64,000 nucleotides of DNA, from positions 1 to 64,000 of the forward strand of contig NZ_BSOS01000039.1 of NCBI RefSeq assembly GCF_030160635.1. Direction: 5' to 3'. This document shows, piece by piece, positions 34,245 through 43,960 of this stretch (positions are counted from its first letter, which is position 1; each line of letters starts with the position of its first letter). A program made the position numbers and the translations under genes. Source of the stretch: Acidocella aquatica. Its GTDB lineage: Bacteria; Pseudomonadota; Alphaproteobacteria; Acetobacterales; Acetobacteraceae. The notes under the pieces are model-generated. The model made no database searches, was not told the origin of the DNA, and worked only from the letters and a program-made list of their open reading frames with translations.

Positions 34245-35741
34245 GTGAGCCAGTCTTTTTCCAGTCAGACTTTTCCCAAATCGAGTCAGGGAGCGGAAAA
34301 CGCTGCCAGCCAGCCAGAAAGCCGGAAACTCGGGGTCATTTTGCTCAGCGGCGTTGTCGTTGGTTCGATGATCGGCGGCGGCGCATTCAACCTCCCCGCG
34401 AACATGGCCAGCGGCGCCGGGTTGGTGGCCATTGGCATCGCCTGGATTATCACATTTGCCGGAATGTATTTTCTTTCTAACAGCTTCCGGATTTTGGCTG
34501 ACCAGCGCCCAGATCTGAAGGCCGGCATCTACTCCTATGCGCAAGCCGGATTCGGCCCCTTCGCCGGCTTCCAAATGGCGTGGGGTTACTGGCTCAGCTC
34601 GGTATCCGGCAATGTCGCCTTTGCCGTTCTGGTCATGCAAATTCTCGGTTATTTTTTTCCTGTGTTCGGAAATGGCCAGAACTGGCCTTCCATTATCGGC
34701 GCATCGGCGCTGATCTGGGTCATGTGCGCGATCGTGCTCTCGGGTGTAAAACGCACGGCCATGCTCAATGTGATGGCAAGTTTCCTTAACATCATCACGA
34801 TCAGTTTCGCATTGCTGGTCATGGCATTCTACGCAACCGGGGGGCATTTCAGCTTTGACATCTGGGGGCAGCAGAATCATCTCGGCAGCCTGTTCACGCA
34901 GGTTAAAAGCACCATGCTGGTCACACTCTGGGTATTTATCGGCATCGAGGCCGCGGTTGTGGTCTCCGACCGTGCGCGCAAAATGTCTGATGTCGGGCCA
35001 GCGACGTTTATCGGCCTGGGGGTTTGCACATTGCTCTATGCGATGTTGTCCATCCTCCCCTTCGGCATCCTGCATCAGGGCGATCTTGCCGGGTTGGCCA
35101 ATCCCTCCGCGGCCTATGTGCTCGCCGCCGCCGTGGGCAAATGGGGCGCGGTGTTCGTAAACATGGCGCTGCTGGTCTCCGTGCTCAGCTGCTGGCTCGC
35201 CTGGACCATTCTGATCGCGGAACTGCCGCATGAAGGCGCCAAAGGTGGCGTATTCCCAAAATTTCTGGCACGTGAAAATCATTTTCACGCGGCGGCGCCC
35301 TCGCTGGTTATTTCAAGCCTGATGATGCAGGCAACGTTATTCATCGTTCTGTTCGCGCATAATGCGTGGATTTGGCTGATCTCCGTGACAGGTGTGATGA
35401 TTCTGCCACCCTACTACGCCAGCGCGCTGTTCCTGCTGTTATACGCCTCACACCCTGAATATGTGGCGACGCATTCGCAAAGCCGCATGACCGCGCAGAT
35501 CACCGGGTTGCTGGGCGCTATCTATGCCGCCTGGCTGCTCTATGCCGCCGGACCACAGTTTTTGCTTCTCTCCACCATTGTCTTTGCTGTGGGCGTGCCG
35601 GTGTTCTGGTACGCCAGACGCGAACATACGCCGCAAGAACCGGTGTTTTCCAAAATGGAGACGGTCGCGGTTACCGTACTTCTGGTAGCGGCCGTGGCCG
35701 CGGTTGCATTGTTCGCCAATGGTGTGGTGGGCATTGCATGA
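34245..35741 (+). CDS. arcD: Arginine/ornithine antiporter (ArcD-type, APC superfamily)
   Basis: A 498-residue transporter with about twelve helices. It has GSMIGGGAFNLPANMASGAG at the first helix, the APC substrate-binding Gly-rich loop, then YSYAQAGFGPFAGFQMAWGY and VFIGIEAAVVVSDRAR, all typical of the ArcD/basic amino acid antiporter branch. It should import arginine in exchange for ornithine, or for putrescine, given the decarboxylase downstream. It starts at GTG 34245 with AAGGAGG seven bases upstream. It is the first gene of the arginine operon. Confidence 0.88.
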   Translation: MSQSFSSQTFPKSSQGAENAASQPESRKLGVILLSGVVVGSMIGGGAFNLPANMASGAGLVAIGIAWIITFAGMYFLSNSFRILADQRPDLKAGIYSYAQAGFGPFAGFQMAWGYWLSSVSGNVAFAVLVMQILGYFFPVFGNGQNWPSIIGASALIWVMCAIVLSGVKRTAMLNVMASFLNIITISFALLVMAFYATGGHFSFDIWGQQNHLGSLFTQVKSTMLVTLWVFIGIEAAVVVSDRARKMSDVGPATFIGLGVCTLLYAMLSILPFGILHQGDLAGLANPSAAYVLAAAVGKWGAVFVNMALLVSVLSCWLAWTILIAELPHEGAKGGVFPKFLARENHFHAAAPSLVISSLMMQATLFIVLFAHNAWIWLISVTGVMILPPYYASALFLLLYASHPEYVATHSQSRMTAQITGLLGAIYAAWLLYAAGPQFLLLSTIVFAVGVPVFWYARREHTPQEPVFSKMETVAVTVLLVAAVAAVALFANGVVGIA

Positions 35742-35776
35742 AATTTTTAATGAGGCTTGCGACCTGGAGGTTCTGA

Positions 35777-38155
35777 ATGTCCTTTGAAACGCGCCTGCGC
35801 ATACTTGTCTGCAGCCGGATTCTAAAAACCGAATTCCAGGAAGCGGTGCATCTGAGGGAAATTTTAGGAGAGCTAAAAAAACTTGGTTATGCGGTGGTGG
35901 AGACATACTCGATTGCAGATGCCTCCACCGCGATCTATGCCGATGCCGCGCTAGGCTGTCTCCTGCTCGAATGGGGCGAGGGTGACTGGCGCAAGGAAAT
36001 GGACGCGCTTATCAGGCTCGCACAGGCGCGTGGCCTTGAGGCGCCAGTGTTTTTGCTGGTCGGCCGGCAGTTGCTGGAGGATGTGCCGATTGATGTCATG
36101 AACCATGTGAACGGATGCATATACCCGACTGAGGACATCCCCGATTTCGTGGCCAAAAATCTTAGCAGCCATGTAAAGATTTATGCAGAAACACTGAAGA
36201 CACCATTTTTTGGCGCCATGCTCGAATATGCCGATGCGGGGAATCACATGTGGACCTGCCCGGGACATAATGGCGGGATCTTCCATTGGAAGAGTTCCAT
36301 CGGCCGGTTGTTCGCCGAGCATATGGGGGAAGCAGTTTTCCGCAGCGATCTTGATAATTCATCGGTGGAGCTTGGAGATCTGCTGATTCCCGAAGGTCCG
36401 GCAGCGGTCGCGCAGAAAGAGGCCGCAAAGATATTTGGCGCCGAGCGAACTTATTTTGTGTTGAACGGCACATCGGCTTCCAATAAAATTGCCCTCGGCG
36501 CCATTGTCGCACAAGGCGATCTTGTACTGTTTGATCGTAACAATCATAAATCAGCCCATCATGGTGCGCTGGTCCTTGCGGGCGGCATCCCTGTTTATCT
36601 GGAGACGGAACGCAATCATCATGGTCTGATGGGACCTATCGACTACAACGCGCTGGACGAAACGGTGATCCGTGAAAAGATTAAAACGCATCCTCTGATT
36701 ACCGATGAACTGGCATGGCTACGCAAAAAACCCTTCCGCGCCGCAATTATAAACCAATGCACGTATGACGGAACAATCTACAATGTGCACGCAATTTATG
36801 AGAAATTGAGTCCGCTGTGCGATTACATCCTGTTCGATGAGGCCTGGGGTGGATTCATGAAGTTTCACCCCCTGTTCCAGGGGCGTTTTGCCATGGGATT
36901 AAAAAACATGGGCCCGGAGGATGCCGCGGTCATTGCCACACAATCCACGCATAAGCAGCTTGCCGGTTTCTCCCAGGCATCGCAGATTCATGTCAGAGAC
37001 TCCCACGCGAAAACGCAGAAGCGTCATGTACCGCACCAGCGCTTTAATGATTCATTTATGATGCATTCTTCAACATCTCCATTTTATCCATTGTTTGCCT
37101 CGCTTGACGTTGGGGCACAAATGATGAAGGGCCGCGCGGGAGAGGTGCTCTGGGATGACTGCATCCGCATGGGTATCAAACTACGCAAAAAAATCCGCGC
37201 GCTCGCGCATGAGTTTGCCGCAACGGCGACGGTTGATGAATTCAAATGGTTTTTTGATCCGTTTGTGCCGGATTTTGTCGAATTTGAAGATAAACATGGC
37301 ACGCGCCAGTTGCTGCGGTGGGAGAGTGTGCCGACGGACCGTCTGGCAATTGATTCACAATGCTGGGATATGACGCCGCGGGCGGCATGGCACGGTTTTC
37401 CGCATATGGTCTCCGGTTATGTGATGACCGATCCAAACAAGCTGACGTTGCTGACACCTGGAATTTCATCGGTGACCGGCGAATACGAGGCGCACGGCGT
37501 TCCCGCCGCCATCGTTGCGCAATATTTGCGGGCAAATAAAATCGTGGCTGAGAAGCATGATTTTAACAGTCTTCTTTTTCTGTTGACCCCCGGCATGGAA
37601 GCGGGAAAAGCTGGGACCTTACTAAGTGCGCTCGTCAGTTTTAAAAAATTGCATGATACAAACGCTGATATGTTCAAAGTTATCCCAGAATTCGCGGCGC
37701 GTTATGGTGCGCGGTACGCAGGTATCGGGCTTTATGATTTTTGCCAGGAGATGCATGATTTTTACCGGGAGCATAATGTTGCCACGTTGCAAAAGGCAAA
37801 ATTCAGGCTCGAGCATCTTCCTGCCATCGCCATGAGTCCACAAGCCGCATCACAAAAATTCATCCGTAACGAGGTTGAATATCTCCCGATTTCCGGGATC
37901 AAGGGTCGCATCGCGGCAACCCTGGCCGTGGCTTACCCGCCGGGCGTCGGCATGATTGTTCCAGGCGAACGCTACGATGAACGTGCGCAACCGGTGCTGG
38001 ATTATCTGGCAATGCTTGAAAAAGCTGCGAATCTGTTTCCAGGATTCGAAAATGAAATTCAAGGATTCTACCGCGAGATAGGTGAGGACGGACAAATTTG
38101 TTACTACACCTATGTCGTTGACGAAACGCAGAGCGATCAGGACCATGGCACATGA
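35777..38155 (+). CDS. Ornithine decarboxylase (SpeC/SpeF-type, PLP fold type I)
   Basis: A 792-residue Orn/Lys/Arg decarboxylase with an N-terminal wing domain (about 1-130), a PLP core and a C-terminal domain. [14 protein letters not shown] and [19 protein letters not shown] match ornithine decarboxylases better than AdiA, whose equivalent segment reads differently. The PLP-binding lysine is in [15 protein letters not shown] (about K393). It would convert ornithine to putrescine and CO2, consuming a proton. A GGAGG site precedes ATG 35777, and its stop overlaps the arcA start as ATGA. Lysine or arginine as substrate cannot be fully excluded. The codon usage is AT-richer than in the housekeeping genes. 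Confidence 0.85.
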   Translation: MSFETRLRILVCSRILKTEFQEAVHLREILGELKKLGYAVVETYSIADASTAIYADAALGCLLLEWGEGDWRKEMDALIRLAQARGLEAPVFLLVGRQLLEDVPIDVMNHVNGCIYPTEDIPDFVAKNLSSHVKIYAETLKTPFFGAMLEYADAGNHMWTCPGHNGGIFHWKSSIGRLFAEHMGEAVFRSDLDNSSVELGDLLIPEGPAAVAQKEAAKIFGAERTYFVLNGTSASNKIALGAIVAQGDLVLFDRNNHKSAHHGALVLAGGIPVYLETERNHHGLMGPIDYNALDETVIREKIKTHPLITDELAWLRKKPFRAAIINQCTYDGTIYNVHAIYEKLSPLCDYILFDEAWGGFMKFHPLFQGRFAMGLKNMGPEDAAVIATQSTHKQLAGFSQASQIHVRDSHAKTQKRHVPHQRFNDSFMMHSSTSPFYPLFASLDVGAQMMKGRAGEVLWDDCIRMGIKLRKKIRALAHEFAATATVDEFKWFFDPFVPDFVEFEDKHGTRQLLRWESVPTDRLAIDSQCWDMTPRAAWHGFPHMVSGYVMTDPNKLTLLTPGISSVTGEYEAHGVPAAIVAQYLRANKIVAEKHDFNSLLFLLTPGMEAGKAGTLLSALVSFKKLHDTNADMFKVIPEFAARYGARYAGIGLYDFCQEMHDFYREHNVATLQKAKFRLEHLPAIAMSPQAASQKFIRNEVEYLPISGIKGRIAATLAVAYPPGVGMIVPGERYDERAQPVLDYLAMLEKAANLFPGFENEIQGFYREIGEDGQICYYTYVVDETQSDQDHGT

Positions 38156-39378
38156 ACCCAACATTGGGCGTATATTCTGAAGTAGGTATTCTGCGCGAGG
38201 TTCTGGTACATCGCCCAGATTTAAGCCTGACCCGGCTGACACCAGGCAACTGCCATGAATTGTTGTTCGATGATGTTATATGGGTAAAAAAAGCCAGGCA
38301 GGAGCATGATGCTTTTGTCGATACACTGCGTGATCGTAATGTTGTGGTGCATGAATTCGGCGCGCTTTTAACGGAAACACTGGCCGATGTAGCCGCCCGC
38401 GCCTGGCTGCTGGATCGCCGGGTAGACGTAACAAATCTGGGCTATGGCACCTCGGGAGAGGTGCGTGCGTGGCTGGATGAACTTCCAGCGGCGCAACTCG
38501 CCGCATATTTGGTCGGCGGCATAGCACGTGGAGAACTTCCCTTCACGCCAAAAGGCCTTTTCGCTCTCACACGCGCGGAGCATGAATTCATCTTGCCGCC
38601 CTTGCCCAATCAGTTGTTCACGCGTGACAGTTCCTGCTGGGTAGGCAAGGGCGTGTTCATCAACCCCATGTACTGGCCGGCGCGGCGGCTTGAGGCCGTC
38701 AATCTGGCGGCGGTGTACCGCTTCCATCCACGCTTTGCGGGGAAGGATTTCCATCGCTACGTGGATGCCTCTGAGGAATATCTTGGTAGCATGAGCGTGG
38801 AGGGTGGCGATGTGATGCCGCTTGGCAATGGCGTTGTGCTGATCGGCATGGGTGAGCGCAGCACGCCGCAGGCGGTAACTGAATATGCCAGCCGGCTGTT
38901 CAGCCATGGTGGCGCCTCCCGCGTTGTGGCGGGGCTCATGCCGCGTGAGCGCGGCAGCATGCATCTGGATACAGTGTTCTCCTTCTGCGACCGCGACCTG
39001 GTAACGATCTTTCCTGATGTGGTTGACCATATGAGGGCATTTTCACTCTACCCAGACACAACGTCCACAGGGCTGCGCGCGGTGCCGGAGACCGCGAATT
39101 TTGTTGATGTCGTGGCTGAGGCGATCGGCGTTAAAAATCTGCGCCGCATCCCGACCGGCGGAGATTCTTTCGAGGCGGAAAGAGAACAATGGGATGACGG
39201 CAATAACGTGCTGGCTGTGGCGCCCGGCGTGGTGATCGGTTACGATCGTAATGTTTATACCAATACCGTTCTACGTAAAGCGGGAATTGAGGTGATTACC
39301 ATCGAAGGCTCTGAGCTTGGCCGGGGGCGTGGCGGCGGGCATTGCATGAGCTGCCCGCTCAGCCGTGATGCAATATAG
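38152..39378 (+). CDS. arcA: Arginine deiminase
   Basis: A 408-residue enzyme that hydrolyses arginine to citrulline and ammonia. The expected landmarks are present: [23 protein letters not shown] (with the catalytic His), [20 protein letters not shown], and the nucleophile C398 in [13 protein letters not shown]. Full length suggests an active enzyme. It is translationally coupled to the decarboxylase. It supplies citrulline for ArcB and ammonia that buffers the cytoplasm in acid. In ordinary ADI operons arcA directly follows arcD; here the decarboxylase lies in between. Confidence 0.96.
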   Translation: MNPTLGVYSEVGILREVLVHRPDLSLTRLTPGNCHELLFDDVIWVKKARQEHDAFVDTLRDRNVVVHEFGALLTETLADVAARAWLLDRRVDVTNLGYGTSGEVRAWLDELPAAQLAAYLVGGIARGELPFTPKGLFALTRAEHEFILPPLPNQLFTRDSSCWVGKGVFINPMYWPARRLEAVNLAAVYRFHPRFAGKDFHRYVDASEEYLGSMSVEGGDVMPLGNGVVLIGMGERSTPQAVTEYASRLFSHGGASRVVAGLMPRERGSMHLDTVFSFCDRDLVTIFPDVVDHMRAFSLYPDTTSTGLRAVPETANFVDVVAEAIGVKNLRRIPTGGDSFEAEREQWDDGNNVLAVAPGVVIGYDRNVYTNTVLRKAGIEVITIEGSELGRGRGGGHCMSCPLSRDAI

Positions 39379-39488
39379 CCCGCGTGGATTTTGTATGGAT
39401 TTGTTGTGTTGACTGAAGAGCGGTTCAGTGGCTGGGCGGTCGGTTGGGTGGTTCAACCTCACGTCTGTTTCTGGTGGAGGTGATGAAA

Positions 39489-40487
39489 ATGGCAATCAAT
39501 TTACATGGGCGAAGCATTCTGGCGCTGGAGGATTTCACGTCTGCGGAGATGCGTTTTTTGTTGGACATGGCAAAGGAGTTGAAATCCGCCAAGCGCGGTG
39601 GATTTGAGCGCCAGCGGCTGTCGGGAAAAAATATCGTCCTGATTTTTGAGAAGGATTCCACCCGCACGCGCAGCGGGTTTGAAGTGGCGGCCTACGACCA
39701 GGGTGCGCATGTTACCTACATGGGGCCAAGCGGCAGCCATATCGGCCAATCTGAAACCGTGAAGGACACCGCGCGGGTTTTGGGCCGGATGTATGATGCC
39801 ATCGAGTTTCGCGGATTTGCGCAGGCCGATGTTGAGAGCCTCGCGCGTCACGCCGGTGTTCCAGTCTACAACGGGTTGACCGATGAGTCGCATCCGACAC
39901 AGGTTCTGGCTGATTTCATGACAATGCGCGAGTTTACGCACAAGCATCTCTCCGATATCAGTTTTGCCTTCATGGGCGATGGGCGCAATAACATGGCCCG
40001 TTCGCTGGCGGTTGGCGCTGCGAAAATGGGCATGCAATTTACCATTGGCGCACCAAGGGTACTGTGGCCCGGCGCGGGGTTTCAGGAACATGTTTCTAAG
40101 ATCGCCAAAACAACAGGCGCCAGCATAAAGTATGATGATAACGCCGTTGCCGCCGTGGCAGGAGCGGATTTCGTCTATACCGATGTCTGGCTCTCGATGG
40201 GAGAAGATCCGGCGCAATGGGGTGAGCGTATCAAGCTCCTGCTCCCCTACCAGGTGAATGCCGCGCTGATGCGCGCGGCAGGCAATCCATTTGTGAAGTT
40301 CATGCATTGCCTTCCATCCTTCCATAATGCCGATACAAAAATGGGCAAGGATATTGAAATCCGTTACGGTGTACCCGCGATGGAAGTCAGCGACGAGGTA
40401 TTTGAATCGGCGGCCTCCATTGTTTTTGACCAGGCGGAAAACCGGATGCACTCAATTAAAGCGATACTGATCGCAACCTTGGGGTAG
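39489..40487 (+). CDS. arcB: Catabolic ornithine carbamoyltransferase
   Basis: A 332-residue carbamoyltransferase run in the phosphorolytic direction, splitting citrulline into ornithine and carbamoyl phosphate. The carbamoyl-phosphate site is [16 protein letters not shown] (about 57), with [12 protein letters not shown] in the middle and HCLPSFHN near 273. The FHN after HCLP and the YDQG segment are those of catabolic OTCases and differ from the ArgF copy at 55.3 kb. ATG 39489 is eight bases from GGAGG; an ATG two codons earlier is too near it. It follows arcA after 110 bases and precedes arcC by four. Confidence 0.94.
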   Translation: MAINLHGRSILALEDFTSAEMRFLLDMAKELKSAKRGGFERQRLSGKNIVLIFEKDSTRTRSGFEVAAYDQGAHVTYMGPSGSHIGQSETVKDTARVLGRMYDAIEFRGFAQADVESLARHAGVPVYNGLTDESHPTQVLADFMTMREFTHKHLSDISFAFMGDGRNNMARSLAVGAAKMGMQFTIGAPRVLWPGAGFQEHVSKIAKTTGASIKYDDNAVAAVAGADFVYTDVWLSMGEDPAQWGERIKLLLPYQVNAALMRAAGNPFVKFMHCLPSFHNADTKMGKDIEIRYGVPAMEVSDEVFESAASIVFDQAENRMHSIKAILIATLG

Positions 40488-40491
40488 AAAA

Positions 40492-41493
40492 ATGAGAATT
40501 GTCGTGGCGCTTGGCGGTAATGCTTTGCTCCCCAGGGGTGAAGTTTTATCTATGGAAAATCAGCAGAAAGCCATTTTGAGTGCCGCGCGCGCTTTGGCTG
40601 ATGCGGTTTATGCGGGGCATCATCTGGTGATAACCCATGGCAATGGTCCGCAGGTGGGGTTGCTGGCGTTGCAGTCCCAGGCAGGCCCCGCGGGAGGCGC
40701 CATGCCGCTGGATGTTTTGGGCGCGCAAAGCGAGGGGTGGATCGGCTATGTGCTGGAGCTGGCGTTAAGCAACGCTTTTCCGGAAGGGGCCGCGGTGGTG
40801 ACTGTGCTGACGCAGACCTTGGTGGATGGGAATGATCCGGCGTTTGCCAGGCCGGTGAAGCCGATCGGCCCGGTCTATGAGGAGGAGGCCGCGCAGCGCC
40901 TGCAAGCCCTGCAAAAATGGCCAATGGTGAAGGACGGTAAAGGCTGGCGGCGGGTTGTGGCCTCTCCCAAACCGCTCGGGATCGTGGAAATTCTTTCCAT
41001 CAAGAGGCTGATCAACAGTGGCGTGACGGTGATTTGCGCTGGCGGCGGGGGCATTCCGGTCCGCGCCGGGGCTGATGGTAAACTTGTGGGGGTGGAGGCT
41101 GTGGTCGACAAGGATTTGACCGGCGCGTTGCTGGCGCGCCAGGCCGAAGCGGATTTTTTCGTGATGCTGACCGATGTGCCCGGGGTTTATCTGGATTACG
41201 GCGGCAAGGAGCAACGGATTATCGCCAGCGGCGGCCCGAAGGCCATGCTGGCGCATGCCGCGGCGTTTCAGGCCGGATCGATGGGGCCGAAGGTTGAGGC
41301 GGCGTGTGCGTTTGTGCAGGAGACGGGTCAACCGGCCGCGATCGGCGCGCTGGCGGATTTGACGGAAATTATCGCCGGGCGGCGCGGCACGCAGATCTCG
41401 CCCCAGGGCGGCAAGATCAGCTTCCATTATCCAGACGCCGTGGAACCGCGCTCCACCAACGCGGCGGGAGGTTTTGCGAAGCTATATTTTTGA
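40492..41493 (+). CDS. arcC: Carbamate kinase
   Basis: A 333-residue amino-acid-kinase-family enzyme that makes ATP from carbamoyl phosphate and ADP, releasing ammonia and CO2. Landmarks are VVALGGNALLPRGE at the start, THGNGPQVGLLALQ, ICAGGGGIPVRAG and VDKDLTGALLARQ, and LTDVPGVYLDYG. It is about 20 residues longer than typical ArcC because of a C-terminal tail after HYPDAVEPRS. Its last codons overlap a perfect FNR/FixK box that seems to drive the next genes. Confidence 0.95.
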   Translation: MRIVVALGGNALLPRGEVLSMENQQKAILSAARALADAVYAGHHLVITHGNGPQVGLLALQSQAGPAGGAMPLDVLGAQSEGWIGYVLELALSNAFPEGAAVVTVLTQTLVDGNDPAFARPVKPIGPVYEEEAAQRLQALQKWPMVKDGKGWRRVVASPKPLGIVEILSIKRLINSGVTVICAGGGGIPVRAGADGKLVGVEAVVDKDLTGALLARQAEADFFVMLTDVPGVYLDYGGKEQRIIASGGPKAMLAHAAAFQAGSMGPKVEAACAFVQETGQPAAIGALADLTEIIAGRRGTQISPQGGKISFHYPDAVEPRSTNAAGGFAKLYF

Positions 41494-41503
41494 TCGAAAT
41501 CAA
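41490..41503 (+). promoter_or_regulatory. FNR/FixK box before the CBS-FtsH-kinase genes
   Basis: TTGAT-CGAA-ATCAA is a perfect palindrome overlapping the arcC stop. A GATTTT hexamer at 41526-41531 lies 32 bases from its centre, as in a class II FNR promoter. The predicted start near 41538 leaves a leader of about 19 bases to GTG 41557. Confidence 0.75.
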
Positions 41504-41556
41504 TGCACTTGCGCCGTGATGACGCGATTTTGCCTCCCTTAAGTGGAGGATCAGAC

Positions 41557-42033
41557 GTGACGCGGAAAATAACATTGGCGGATACGGCAGCCGAGATCAT
41601 GACCCGCGATGTGATTACCGCCAGCCCGGCTGACACGGCTGCGGGAATTGCGGCAAAGTTGAGTGAGCATGGCATAAGCGCCGTGCCGGTGGTGGATGCC
41701 GAGGGCAGGCTGGCGGGGATTGTGAGCGAGGGGGATCTGATGCGCTCCTTTGGCCTGCGAAACGCTATGCACCGTGCCTGGTGGCTGGATATTCTGGCCG
41801 AAGGGGAGGAGCTTGCGCCGGAATTTCTGGACTACATAAGGGTGGATAACCGCCGGGTGAAAGACCTGATGACCCGTGATGTTATCACCGTGGCGGAGAC
41901 CACCGGCATCGATGATATCGCTGATCTGCTGACGCGGCGCGGGATTAAGCGCGTGCCGGTGCTGCGTGGCGGGCGGGTGGTCGGCATTGTAAGCCGGGCG
42001 GATATTGTTCGCGTGCTGGCTGGCGGGGGATGA
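41557..42033 (+). CDS. CBS-domain-pair protein
   Basis: A 158-residue protein made of two CBS repeats: MTRDVITASPADTAAGIA...GIVSEGDLMR (about 10-65) and MTRDVITVAETTGIDDIA...GIVSRADIVR (about 103-156). A tandem CBS pair binds adenine nucleotides and senses energy state. GTG 41557 is used because GGAGGA lies six bases upstream. It opens a segment with FtsH and a kinase fusion, behind its own FNR/FixK box. The layout resembles stand-alone hypoxia-induced CBS proteins such as mycobacterial Hrp1; this is an analogy of architecture, not proof of shared function. Confidence 0.9.
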   Translation: MTRKITLADTAAEIMTRDVITASPADTAAGIAAKLSEHGISAVPVVDAEGRLAGIVSEGDLMRSFGLRNAMHRAWWLDILAEGEELAPEFLDYIRVDNRRVKDLMTRDVITVAETTGIDDIADLLTRRGIKRVPVLRGGRVVGIVSRADIVRVLAGGG

Positions 42034-42118
42034 TCGGGCGCGGGCTGTTTGCTAAACAGGCTCGGCGGCATAGAGTTGCGGCGGTAAGGTTTACATACCG
42101 GAAGCCGGGAGGGCCGTG

Positions 42119-43960
42119 ATGGCAAAAAAGCGTGAATCATTGTGGACTTCCGGGCTTATATGGCTTGTGTTGTTTGTGCCGCTGCTGATCCTGTCGATAT
42201 TTAACCAGGAAAATCTGCCAAAGGTACAAACCATTCCCTACAGCCAGTTTGAAACGCTGTTGCAGGCGGGGCAGGTGGATAATCTTGTGGTGGGAACCAA
42301 CGAGATCACCGGCACGTTGAAAAATGTTGCAGCCGGGCAACCCGCGCAATTCACGACTGACCGCGTGGACCCAGCGCTGGCGCAGGATCTGGCGAAAGCC
42401 AAGGTGACCTTTGCCGGGGAGCCGGCGCCAGGGTGGTTTGCCTCGCTCCTGGGGTGGGTGGCGCCGATGCTGTTGTTCGGGGTGCTTTGGTTCGTGCTGC
42501 TGGGCAGCCGCATGGGCGGGGCGGGCGGGGGGATGCTCGCTGTCGGCAAAAGCCGGGCGCGGGTTTATGCGGAAAGCGCCGTGCCGGTGCGCTTCAAGGA
42601 TGTTGCCGGGGTGGACGAGGCCAAGGCGGAGTTGAAGGAGGTTGTGGATTTTCTGAAAGACCCTGGAGCCTACGGGCGGCTGGGGGCGCATGTGCCCAAA
42701 GGTGTGTTGCTGGTGGGGCCGCCGGGGACGGGCAAGACATTGCTGGCGCGGGCCGTGGCGGGGGAGGCGGGGGTGGCGTTTTTTTCCATCTCCGGCTCTG
42801 AATTCGTGGAATTGTTCGTGGGCGTGGGGGCGGCGCGGGTGCGCGATTTATTCGTGCAGGCGCGCCAGCAGGCACCTGCGATTATTTTTATTGATGAGCT
42901 GGATTCATTGGGGCGCGCGCGCAACGGCATGTTGCCCGGTGGCAGCAATGACGAGAAGGAGCAAACGCTTAACCAGCTCTTGGCGGAGATGGACGGATTC
43001 GACCCTTCGAGCGGCGTGGTGCTGCTGGCGGCGACCAACCGGCCGGAAATTCTGGACCCGGCGCTGCTGCGCGCGGGCCGGTTTGACCGGCAGGTGCTGG
43101 TGGACCGGCCAGACCGTAAGGGGCGGGTGGATATCCTGAAGCTGCATATCCAGAAGGTGAAGCTGGAGGCTGATGTTTCCATTGAGGAGATCGCCGCGAT
43201 GACGCCGGGGTTCACCGGTGCTGATTTGGCGAATCTGGTGAATGAGGCAGCACTTTTGGCGACGCGGCGCAATGCCGCGGCGGTGACGCTGGAGGATTTC
43301 AACCAGGCGGTGGAACGGATCATCGCGGGGCTGGAGAAGCATAACCGGCTGCTGGCGCCAAAGGAGCGCGCGGTGGTGGCGCATCATGAAATGGGCCACG
43401 CGCTGGTTGCGATGGCGTTGCCCGATGTCGACAAGGTGCAGAAAATTTCGATTATTCCGCATGGCATCGCGGCACTTGGCTACACCATGCAGCGCCCGGT
43501 GGAGGACAGGTTTCTGATGGGGCGCCTGGAACTGATCAACCGCATGACCGTGCTGATGGGCGGGCGGGCGGCGGAGACGCTGCTGTTTCCCGATGTTTCA
43601 ACCGGGGCGGCGGATGATTTGATGCGCGCGACGGAGATTGCGCGCTCCATGGTGGTGCGCTTTGGCATGGATGAGAAGCTGGGGCAGGTGACGTTTGAGC
43701 CTGAGCAGTCGCGCCTGCTGGGCGGCGGCGGGGTGGATTGGCGGCCGCGCCAGTATAGCGAGACGACGGCGGCGGCGATTGATGCGGCGATCCGTGGGTT
43801 GGTGGAGACGGCGTTTGCGCGGGCCAAGGTGATATTGCAGGAAAACATGGCGTTGTTGCGTGAATCGGCGGCCGGGCTGCTGGAGGCGGAGAGTTTTTCC
43901 GGTGGGAAGCTCGATGAACTGGCCAGGCGGGTGAAGCCGTGGCGCGAAGAGAATGGCTGA
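42119..43960 (+). CDS. ftsH: ATP-dependent zinc metalloprotease FtsH
   Basis: A 613-residue membrane AAA+ protease. Two membrane helices (about 9-27 and 100-123) flank a short periplasmic domain. The ATPase has Walker A GPPGTGKT (about 199), the pore loop [14 protein letters not shown] and the arginine-finger RAGRFDRQ. The protease domain has the zinc motif HEMGH (423-427) and [10 protein letters not shown] with the third ligand. ATG 42119 follows GGGAGGG. The canonical ftsH neighbours of alphaproteobacteria (tilS, folP, glmM) are absent, so this is probably an accessory FtsH tied to the stress operon. Confidence 0.94.
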   Translation: MAKKRESLWTSGLIWLVLFVPLLILSIFNQENLPKVQTIPYSQFETLLQAGQVDNLVVGTNEITGTLKNVAAGQPAQFTTDRVDPALAQDLAKAKVTFAGEPAPGWFASLLGWVAPMLLFGVLWFVLLGSRMGGAGGGMLAVGKSRARVYAESAVPVRFKDVAGVDEAKAELKEVVDFLKDPGAYGRLGAHVPKGVLLVGPPGTGKTLLARAVAGEAGVAFFSISGSEFVELFVGVGAARVRDLFVQARQQAPAIIFIDELDSLGRARNGMLPGGSNDEKEQTLNQLLAEMDGFDPSSGVVLLAATNRPEILDPALLRAGRFDRQVLVDRPDRKGRVDILKLHIQKVKLEADVSIEEIAAMTPGFTGADLANLVNEAALLATRRNAAAVTLEDFNQAVERIIAGLEKHNRLLAPKERAVVAHHEMGHALVAMALPDVDKVQKISIIPHGIAALGYTMQRPVEDRFLMGRLELINRMTVLMGGRAAETLLFPDVSTGAADDLMRATEIARSMVVRFGMDEKLGQVTFEPEQSRLLGGGGVDWRPRQYSETTAAAIDAAIRGLVETAFARAKVILQENMALLRESAAGLLEAESFSGGKLDELARRVKPWREENG

